Assembly (NCBI GenBank): GCA_910579735.1
Contig: CAJTUZ010000002.1
Coordinates: 124,001 to 188,000 of the forward strand
Reading direction: 5' to 3'
DNA from: an uncultured Lachnospiraceae bacterium
GTDB lineage: Bacteria > Bacillota > Clostridia > Lachnospirales > Lachnospiraceae
Length of the DNA stretch: 64,000 nt
Under the pieces are notes generated by a model. It saw only the letters and a program-made list of their open reading frames with translations, made no database searches and was not told the DNA's origin. The first letter of the stretch is position 1; every line of letters starts with the position of its first letter. Shown here one piece after another: positions 58,859 to 64,000 of this stretch. The translations under genes were made by a program, and so were the position numbers.

Positions 58859-59209
58859 ATGAAAAACTGGTATGGTTGTGTAGGTTTTCTTTCTCTGTTA
58901 GGATTTAAGGGTCTATTGGGCGAGGAACCCCTATTCCTATGTTTCTTTGCGTTTGCCCTGTTTTTTGAATATTTCTGGGTAAATCCCGATGAAATGTTTG
59001 TTGAAAACATGAGAAAATGCGTTACTCTTGCGTTTGTATCAAACCTCTTGATTACCACATCTGCAACCTTGATACTGTCACATTTCAATCTTAGCAGCAA
59101 TCCGTTAGCTGCCGGAACAGCATTGGGATTTGGAGTATCAATAGCTGTTTTTGCTTTCTCAACTTTTATTATGGAAATCAGAGAGAGGTTCAATGCAAAA
59201 AATGATTAA
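58859..59209 (+). CDS. DUF3796-like small membrane protein
   Basis: A 116-aa membrane protein with four hydrophobic segments: GCVGFLSLLGFKGLLG, FLCFFAFALFFEYFWV, LAFVSNLLITTSATLIL and FGVSIAVFAFSTFIM. The phrase FWVNPDEMFVENMRK between helices 2 and 3 fits the DUF3796 family. AAGGAG precedes ATG 58859. It overlaps the XRE gene by 17 nt, a common pairing of a small membrane protein with a phage-repressor-type regulator. Function unknown. Confidence 0.8.
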   Translation: MKNWYGCVGFLSLLGFKGLLGEEPLFLCFFAFALFFEYFWVNPDEMFVENMRKCVTLAFVSNLLITTSATLILSHFNLSSNPLAAGTALGFGVSIAVFAFSTFIMEIRERFNAKND

Positions 59210-59414
59210 AAACAGAATAAAGGAGTATAGAGCGAGATTTGATATGAAGCAGGAGGAATTAGCTTCAAAAGTGAGTGTGCGTCGTGAAACGATCGGAAAT
59301 CTTGAAAAGGGAAAATATAACCCCTCTTTAGTATTGGCATGGAATATAGCGAAAGTTTTTGGTGTAACGATTGAAGAAGTATTTACGATAGAGGAGGATA
59401 AAAAATCGAAGTAA
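59193..59414 (+). CDS. XRE-family small HTH regulator
   Basis: A 73-aa lambda-repressor-like HTH protein: IKEYRARFDMKQEELASK, VSVRRETIGNLEKGKYNPSL, VFGVTIEEVF. The short form lacks a sensor domain. ATG 59193 follows GAGAGAGG inside the previous gene. It probably regulates the small membrane operon to which it belongs. Confidence 0.93.
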   Translation: MQKMIKNRIKEYRARFDMKQEELASKVSVRRETIGNLEKGKYNPSLVLAWNIAKVFGVTIEEVFTIEEDKKSK

Positions 59415-59416
59415 AC

Positions 59417-59520
59417 ATGGATAAAGTCAAATGGATATTATGACCTGTTTGTGGCAATAAGACGCAGCTTGCGATAGATGTAAACAGGGAAACGATACTG
59501 GATGATTTCACTCAGATAAT
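59417..59520 (+). pseudogene. Cysteine-rich KTR protein remnant
   Basis: From ATG 59417 the codons read MDKVKWIL, stop (TGA), PVCGNKTQLAI, ETILDDF. In intact cysteine-rich KTR proteins carried by Tn916-like elements the stop position is a cysteine (ILCPVCGNKT). A TGC or TGT to TGA change plus loss of the C-terminal zinc half explains the sequence. The remaining nucleotides to the HAD gene show no gene. Confidence 0.55.
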
Positions 59521-59591
59521 GTTGGAACAAGAGGCACTTGTATTGGAATTACTGATACAAGAGGGATATTTTGAATGTGGAGGTAAATTAC

Positions 59592-60332
59592 ATGAAAATA
59601 CCCAAAATGATATTGTTTGATTATGGTCAGACGCTGATTGCAGAACAGAAATTTGACGGCGTAAAGGGAACAGAGGCTGTCTTACAGTATGCTGCGAGAA
59701 ATAAGTATCATTTGTCGGCAGAGCAGGTGCAGGCTAAAGCAAATGAAATCAATCGGGAATATATGGAAGAAATGCATTCCATAGGAAGATTTGATCCTGA
59801 GAAGAGACACTTATTTCAAATAGAGATACCCAATACAATGTTTACGCCTTACCTTTATGAATCACAGGGAATAGAGATTGCATTAAGCAACTCTGAAATT
59901 GATACCGTATTCTGGAATGCCGCTGCTCCGGGAGCGCCGACAGAGGGTATCCAAGATTTTTTGGGATATTTGAAAAATAAAGGGATCCGCACAGGCGTAA
60001 TCAGCAATATTTCTTATGCCCCCTCTGTGGTTGCAGAACGTATCAACAGACTGCTTCCGGAAAATGCTTTTGAATTTATCATTACCTCAAGCAATTATAT
60101 CTTCCGCAAACCGAACAAAAGGATATTCGATTTGGCTTTGGAAAAAGCCGGATTAGAGCCGGATGAAGTCTGGTATATCGGAGACCAGTATGAATGTGAT
60201 GTAAAAGGCTCCTTGAATGCCGGTCTTCTTCCAATATGGTACATAGGGGCGATTGATCTGCCTTACATAGAAGATACAAATATCCTGACGGTAAAGACTT
60301 GGAATGAAATAGAGCGGTACATGGAGGGATAG
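59592..60332 (+). CDS. HAD-family hydrolase
   Basis: A 246-aa HAD-IA phosphatase. Motif I is LFDYGQTLI (the second aspartate is replaced, DxGxT style), motif II is GVISNIS, motif III contains the lysine of IFRKPNKRIF, and motif IV is WYIGDQYECDV. A helical cap covers about 20-110. ATG 59592 follows GGAGG. It is separated from the Nudix gene by 3 nt, so the two are cotranscribed. Substrate unknown. Confidence 0.88.
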   Translation: MKIPKMILFDYGQTLIAEQKFDGVKGTEAVLQYAARNKYHLSAEQVQAKANEINREYMEEMHSIGRFDPEKRHLFQIEIPNTMFTPYLYESQGIEIALSNSEIDTVFWNAAAPGAPTEGIQDFLGYLKNKGIRTGVISNISYAPSVVAERINRLLPENAFEFIITSSNYIFRKPNKRIFDLALEKAGLEPDEVWYIGDQYECDVKGSLNAGLLPIWYIGAIDLPYIEDTNILTVKTWNEIERYMEG

Positions 60333-60335
60333 CGT

Positions 60336-60785
60336 GTGCAGAGAACAGAAAATGTTGAATTAACGGTTTTATGCCTGATTCATCGAAATGATAATTACCT
60401 TCTACAAAACAGATTAAAAGATGATTGGAAAGGTTGGACTTTGCCCGGAGGACATATTGAAAAAAATGAATCTATTATAGATGCTGTCATTCGGGAAATG
60501 AAAGAGGAAACCGGACTTGATATTCAGAATCCAAGATTATGTGGAATCAAGCAATTTCCCATTGAGAATGGGCGGTACATTGTATTTTTATTTCATACAG
60601 ACGAATTTCTCGGAGAAGTAACATCATCAGAGGAGGGAGAAATGGTTTGGGTAAAAAAGTCAGACCTGTCAAAGATGAATACTGTAAATGACTTACCTCC
60701 ACTTCTTCAAGTCATGGAAGATGATAATTTAACGGAATTTCAATATGTATTTGAAAACGGTAAATGGAATGTAATTATTAAATGA
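60336..60785 (+). CDS. Nudix hydrolase (MutT-like)
   Basis: A 149-aa Nudix protein with an intact box GGHIEKNESIIDAVIREMKE-ETGLD (about residues 37-61), the metal site for diphosphate hydrolysis. Substrates of this short group include 8-oxo-dGTP and other nucleotide derivatives. It starts with GTG 60336, three nt after the HAD gene; GGAGGGA within the end of that gene serves as ribosome site. No other domain. Confidence 0.9.
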   Translation: MQRTENVELTVLCLIHRNDNYLLQNRLKDDWKGWTLPGGHIEKNESIIDAVIREMKEETGLDIQNPRLCGIKQFPIENGRYIVFLFHTDEFLGEVTSSEEGEMVWVKKSDLSKMNTVNDLPPLLQVMEDDNLTEFQYVFENGKWNVIIK

Positions 60786-60797
60786 AAGAATCTTCTT

Positions 60798-61094
60798 ATG
60801 GGAAAACGAAATGTTGATGGAACACAGATACAAGTCTTACAGATTGAAGAGGACGATTATATCTCTTTAACGGATATGGTAAGGAAAATCGACAATGGAC
60901 CTGCCTTGATAGAAAAATGGTTACGCAACAAGAATACAATAGAATTTCTTGGCATATGGGAAGAAATGGATAATGCAGACTTCAATGCTGCCGCCTAGGA
61001 AGAAATCATGCTGGAGGCAGGATTAAACTGTTTTATTATGTCGGTTAAGCAATGGGTATCCCGTACAAATTCAAAGGGGATTATGCGAGCATAA
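60798..61094 (+). pseudogene. KilA-N domain protein remnant
   Basis: The frame reads VDGTQIQVLQIEEDDYISLT, then a KilA-N-type WLRNKNTIEFLGIWEEMDN. It hits a TAG at 60996-60998, yet continues in frame as EEIMLEAGLNCFIMSVKQW, SRTNSKGIMRA to a TAA at 61094. The intact family runs on for another 100-150 residues. An internal stop and a lost C-terminus mark it as decayed phage or plasmid DNA. Confidence 0.7.
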
Positions 61095-61142
61095 ATGAAT
61101 TGATATGCCTGTCAAATATGAAAACATTTCAATCAGTTCACA

Positions 61143-61194
61143 ATTCCCATATGTTTTGTGTTATAATGTTTTATGTGATTTTGTTTTCCTTAAA
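61143..61194 (+). repeat. Second copy of the 20302-20353 promoter segment
   Basis: 52 nt match the ICMT-type gene promoter with about six mismatches, including GTTTTGTGTTATAATG with a perfect extended TATAAT. No intact gene follows on this strand. The next gene is convergent. The remaining sequence from 61195 to 61302 shows nothing I recognise. Confidence 0.6.
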
Positions 61195-61302
61195 TTTTTG
61201 ATAAACTGCGAGGCTGACAGCAACCAATAATCCCAACAGAATTCATGGGAATGCCGCTTGAAAAAATTCATACATTTGTAGGTACCTCCCTTCTTACTTA
61301 AA

Positions 61303-61839
61303 TTATTTTCTGTTGCTCTTATACTGACTATATTTCACAAAGAATGTAGCGAATATCATAATGTACATGGTTAAAATACCACCAACAAATGCAGCTATAA
61401 AATAATTGTGCGTGTTAAACAAGTTGGTAAGAAGCTGCGGTAACAGTATGAGAAAAAATATAATCAACAGAGGCAGCATTCTTCCTTTTAATACCCGCTG
61501 CATCATCTGAAATCTTGATTCCTCATCACAGAAAATTTCTTCTGCTGCACCATCTTCAGCGACCGTTTTTCTAAAATAGCTGTAGCCAAAAAAGTCTTGT
61601 ATATATTCCCAACCACAATCATCAAACATTTTCAGATATTCATCCTTATGTGCGAGACCCTCTTTGTTGTAGTCAAGTTGATATACCACATCTTGAGGAA
61701 GGCATTTTTCAAAATGATACATTCCCAAGCCCGTTACCTTAACGAATTTCCAACCTGACTTGTGCATTTCTCGTAAATAATCCTGTTCTTTTTCATATTC
61801 AAATATTGTAAACCATTTGAATTGTTTTTTTACTTCCAT
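61303..61839 (-). CDS. DUF2812 membrane protein
   Basis: A 178-aa protein. An N-terminal DUF2812 domain (FKWFTIFEYEKEQDYLREMH, GWKFVKV, YHFEKC, VYQLDY) is followed by two C-terminal membrane helices (LLIIFFLILLPQLLTNLF and FIAAFVGGILTMYIMIFATF). It begins one nt after the PadR stop (TAA-A-ATG), the classic PadR-DUF2812 pair of Firmicutes. The pair is thought to form a membrane-linked stress regulator, but mechanism and ligand are unknown. Confidence 0.92.
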   Translation of the reverse strand: MEVKKQFKWFTIFEYEKEQDYLREMHKSGWKFVKVTGLGMYHFEKCLPQDVVYQLDYNKEGLAHKDEYLKMFDDCGWEYIQDFFGYSYFRKTVAEDGAAEEIFCDEESRFQMMQRVLKGRMLPLLIIFFLILLPQLLTNLFNTHNYFIAAFVGGILTMYIMIFATFFVKYSQYKSNRK

Positions 61840-61840
61840 T

Positions 61841-62155
61841 TTACATTTCCTCCTGAGCTATCTTATATAAGCGTTCAATTCGTTTCAGTTCAAGCTGTAA
61901 AATTTCTAACCCTAAATCCGTGATTTGATAGATTTTTCGTTTATCTTCTTCCCGAATAAAACGGATTATACGGTCTTTTTCCATTTTTGATAAACTCCCG
62001 TACATCGTGCCGGGCGTAAGTCTGATAGCACCATCTGTCATTTTTTCAACCATTTGAACAATACCATATCCATGATTAGGTTTTCGTAAACACAGTAAAA
62101 TGAAAAAAGCAGTTTCCGTCATAGGAACATACACTTTTTTTATATGTTGATCCAT
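61841..62155 (-). CDS. PadR-family transcriptional regulator
   Basis: A 104-aa PadR winged helix: TETAFFILLCLRKPNHGYGI, LTPGTMYGSLSKMEKDRIIR, YQITDLGLEILQLE. ATG at 62155 (minus strand) follows GGGGTG. A longer frame to 62380 is not PadR-like. It is cotranscribed with the DUF2812 gene. The 16-nt direct repeat 31-70 nt upstream is the likely autoregulatory operator. Confidence 0.92.
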   Translation of the reverse strand: MDQHIKKVYVPMTETAFFILLCLRKPNHGYGIVQMVEKMTDGAIRLTPGTMYGSLSKMEKDRIIRFIREEDKRKIYQITDLGLEILQLELKRIERLYKIAQEEM

Positions 62156-62185
62156 TTTACACCCCCGTAAATTTCGGTGCGATAC

Positions 62186-62225
62186 ATTGCACTGCGATAT
62201 AGTTATTATATTGCACTGCGATATA
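62186..62225 (-). promoter_or_regulatory. PadR operator candidates: perfect direct repeat
   Basis: ATTGCACTGCGATATA occurs exactly at 62186-62201 and 62210-62225 (24-nt period). Each copy is near-palindromic (ATATTGC-ACT-GCGATAT). On the minus strand, TATAAT between the copies could be the -10 box. Confidence 0.65.
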
Positions 62226-62255
62226 AAGGTCAATGATTTTTGTAAAATAAATAGA

Positions 62256-62396
62256 TGGCAGAAAGAAAATCTCTCTGCTCCCATAAGCCGATAGACTTGT
62301 GTTTTTTTTCGGCGGGTAAAGTAGGCAAGGAATATAGTAATCTCCTTGCCGCTTATACCAAAGACCGTTGTTTTCATCAAAAATGTACTTGTCCAT
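62256..62396 (-). pseudogene. TnpV-like transposon protein remnant
   Basis: The minus strand from 62396 reads MDKYIFDENNGLWYKRQGDY, then YIPCLLYPPKKNTSLSAYGS, resembling the N-terminus of TnpV proteins of clostridial mobilisable transposons. After about 47 residues the similarity ends, and the frame runs into the PadR promoter. Only a fragment remains. Confidence 0.5.
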
Positions 62397-62524
62397 ATAA
62401 TATATTCTCCAGTATAATATATTCATACATATGTCACAGTTCTCCGATTGCCGCACTCTGTTATAAAGGGATATTGCTGTAAATGAGTGGAAAAAACATG
62501 GAAATTTGTCGAAGGAGGATGGTA

Positions 62525-63355
62525 ATGAAATATTTAAAGTTTTTTGGGGTAATTTTCTTGATCTGTTTGCTTTTTGGATGCGGAACGAAAGATAATATAA
62601 GTGAAAATGCAAAAGAAGAAATAAAGAATGATGTTGTCCAGATGAAAGGAAATGAAGTCATTAAGGAAAGCGGTGTGAAAATTAGTTTAGAACCGATAAC
62701 TTGTGATATAAAGCAAGTCAAAAACGAAAACAACTTTTCTGTTTCTATAGATTCTAAAGAGGGACAAATACTTCTTTTTGATACAGTGTCGAAAAAAGAA
62801 TTAGCTTCTTTTGAGGAATCATATGGCAGCGGCAATTTGTTTTTAAGTATGATTGATGAAAATAATGGTGTTTTTCTATATTGCAGTTCGCCGGCAGGCG
62901 GACAGATGATGAAACAAATGTATATTACAAAAGACAGATGGCGGACATGGAGTCAAATGGATATCAGCAGTCAGATTGACGGCTATCCCACTAGCTTGTC
63001 AGCACAATCAGACAAGCATTTATATATTGGTGTACAGATGCGAAGCGACGGATATTTGTTTGAAACAATTGATGGAGGAAAGAATTGGAATCCGGTTATC
63101 ATTGACGAGGCAATTGAAAAATGCCGGTATGGATATGCGCCGATATTAAATAACGAAGAAGGTAATTTCTATATACTTTTGGAATGTGATGGTTTCTACT
63201 CGCTTTACCAATCAGATGTCGATCTGTCCGCATGGATACATTTGGGAACTTTTTCGACAGAGATGGAAATAGAATCATATTTTATTTGGAACAGTAAAGT
63301 AATAATTGCAGATATTCAGGGTCAACAATATCAATTGTCGTTTAATCAGATTTAA
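62525..63355 (+). CDS. Lipoprotein with BNR/propeller-like repeats
   Basis: A 276-aa surface lipoprotein with lipobox LFGC (Cys19). The body is strand-rich with BNR-like turns (TKDRWRTWSQMD, TIDGGKNWNPV), as in sialidase or photosystem-assembly-type propellers, though too short for a full six-blade propeller. No catalytic residues are evident. AAGGAGG precedes ATG 62525. It ends 33 nt before the strong infC promoter. Function unknown. Confidence 0.75.
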   Translation: MKYLKFFGVIFLICLLFGCGTKDNISENAKEEIKNDVVQMKGNEVIKESGVKISLEPITCDIKQVKNENNFSVSIDSKEGQILLFDTVSKKELASFEESYGSGNLFLSMIDENNGVFLYCSSPAGGQMMKQMYITKDRWRTWSQMDISSQIDGYPTSLSAQSDKHLYIGVQMRSDGYLFETIDGGKNWNPVIIDEAIEKCRYGYAPILNNEEGNFYILLECDGFYSLYQSDVDLSAWIHLGTFSTEMEIESYFIWNSKVIIADIQGQQYQLSFNQI

Positions 63356-63387
63356 TTGCTAAAAAGTAAAAATTTTCATTTTTCCAA

Positions 63388-63416
63388 TTGACATATTCAA
63401 TGGGCTATGTTAGAAT
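63388..63416 (+). promoter_or_regulatory. Strong promoter of the infC operon
   Basis: A perfect TTGACA (63388-63393), a 17-nt spacer and TAGAAT (63411-63416) with upstream TGT. It is followed by the structured leader. Confidence 0.85.
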
Positions 63417-63429
63417 TACAGAGCATGTG

Positions 63430-63608
63430 AAGAACATGTAACAAGAAAGCAGAGTATCCACTCTCACCCTGCAACGATTGGGTTCGCAGGCGTTCATAAG
63501 CCAAAAGTTCCGGTTCCGAAAAGGATCCTACCAAAAGATCCGCTCAAAGCGGTGTCTGTTGTTTTGGCGTAGTGTGCAGCGGTGGATAGTTATGCTATCC
63601 ACTTTTTC
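63430..63608 (+). ncRNA. infC-operon leader (L20-leader-like) with terminator
   Basis: The leader begins near 63423. GAGTATCCACTCTCACC (63452 onward) can pair with the left arm of the terminator. The terminator itself is GTGGATAG-loop-CTATCCAC (63582-63602) followed by T5. TATCCAC at 63455-63461 competes with the 3' arm, a classic antiterminator arrangement. Position before infC and the sequence style match the Firmicutes L20/infC leader, in which ribosomal protein L20 represses infC-rpmI-rplT. No gene is seen in 63609-63722. Confidence 0.75.
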
Positions 63609-63722
63609 TTTTATTTGAAAAAGCCGCCGCAGGAGGCAGATGACTGACCGGGTAAAGTTTCTGTCAGACGCAGAAAGCGGAAAAGATCGAAGATACTTTT
63701 TTATTTTCAGGAGGGTAAAGCA

Positions 63723-64000
63723 ATTAGCGATTTATTCATTAACGAACAGATTAGAGACAAAGAAGTCAGAGTAATCGGAGAAAACGGGGAACAGCTTGGC
63801 ATTATGTCTTCGAGAGAAGCGCTTAAACTTGCGGAGGATGCCGGGGTCGATCTGGTAAAGATTGCACCGACAGCAAAGCCGCCGGTTTGTAAGATCGTGG
63901 ATTACGGTAAGTTCAAATATGAACAGACCAGAAAAGAAAAGGAAGCCAAGAAAAAACAGAAAACGATTGAGATTAAAGAGATCCGTCTGTCCCCGAACAT
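63723..64000 (+). CDS. infC: Translation initiation factor IF-3, 3' end outside window
   Basis: The frame from ATT 63723 reads ISDLFINEQIRDKEVRVIGE, continuing LGIMSSREALKLAEDAGVDL, APTAKPPVCKIVDYGKFKYE, IF-3 N-domain signatures, and is open at the window edge. No ATG, GTG or TTG exists upstream in frame near AGGAGGG (63709-63715, 7 nt away). The ATT is therefore the start, as in E. coli infC, where it lets IF-3 limit its own translation. IF-3 binds the 30S subunit and checks initiator tRNA pairing. The leader upstream adds a second control layer. Confidence 0.93.
   Translation, partial: MSDLFINEQIRDKEVRVIGENGEQLGIMSSREALKLAEDAGVDLVKIAPTAKPPVCKIVDYGKFKYEQTRKEKEAKKKQKTIEIKEIRLSPN

Noticed and set aside
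62157..62612. A 151-residue minus-strand gene over the PadR promoter
   Set aside because: Only residues 73-119 resemble a protein (TnpV); the rest lies in promoter and in antisense of the lipoprotein gene.

Overview
The window looks like chromosome of a gut-type Lachnospiraceae bacterium (low-to-medium GC Clostridia). The inference rests on AGGAGG-type ribosome sites, several TTG/GTG starts, an infC operon leader, many lipoprotein solute-binding proteins, glycoside hydrolases for plant and host glycans, and small families such as DUF1540, SEC-C and C_GCAxxG_C_C. No rRNA, tRNA or CRISPR array was seen.

Region 1 (1-11.9 kb) is a peptidoglycan amino-sugar scavenging operon. A MurR/RpiR regulator is followed by a perfect palindromic operator, an ABC sugar importer, a GNAT protein, MurQ, AnmK, a NamZ-like DUF1343 muramidase, NagZ and a MurK/NagK-like kinase. 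Together they would import muropeptide sugars and convert them to GlcNAc-6-P. Region 2 (12-20.1 kb) is a nucleoside operon: DeoR regulator, BMP-type lipoprotein, uridine-phosphorylase-like enzyme, two-domain ABC ATPase and two permeases, the second fused to a HAD phosphatase domain.

Region 3 (20.2-25.7 kb) holds an isoprenylcysteine-methyltransferase-type membrane protein, a MATE exporter and a LytTR/DUF3021/ABC-2 operon interrupted by a 198-nt foldback element. Region 4 (25.8-37.7 kb) carries a GH2 mannosidase, a serine hydrolase, Ogt, an ECF-type sigma factor with its own candidate promoter, a DUF2461 protein, a GH53 galactanase lipoprotein, and an AraC regulator coupled to an acyltransferase.

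Region 5 (37.8-43.4 kb) is the least explained part: six genes of unknown function, four of which share a recognisable core motif and so look like tandem paralogues. Two large foldback DNA elements bracket the first two genes. A GH32 fructosidase follows.

Region 6 (44.9-51 kb) has an HD hydrolase, decayed flavodoxin-type genes, a P-loop kinase-like gene, a MATE exporter and an AT-rich two-gene island with a direct-repeat promoter. Region 7 (51.3-58.6 kb) is mostly housekeeping: SEC-C, CAP and C_GCAxxG_C_C proteins, thrS, a GT-C glycosyltransferase, DUF1540 and a lipoprotein.

Region 8 (58.6-63.4 kb) is AT-rich and full of mobile-element debris (IS21-like, cysteine-rich KTR, KilA-N and TnpV remnants) among small intact genes. 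The window ends in the infC leader and the start of infC, which uses an ATT start codon.
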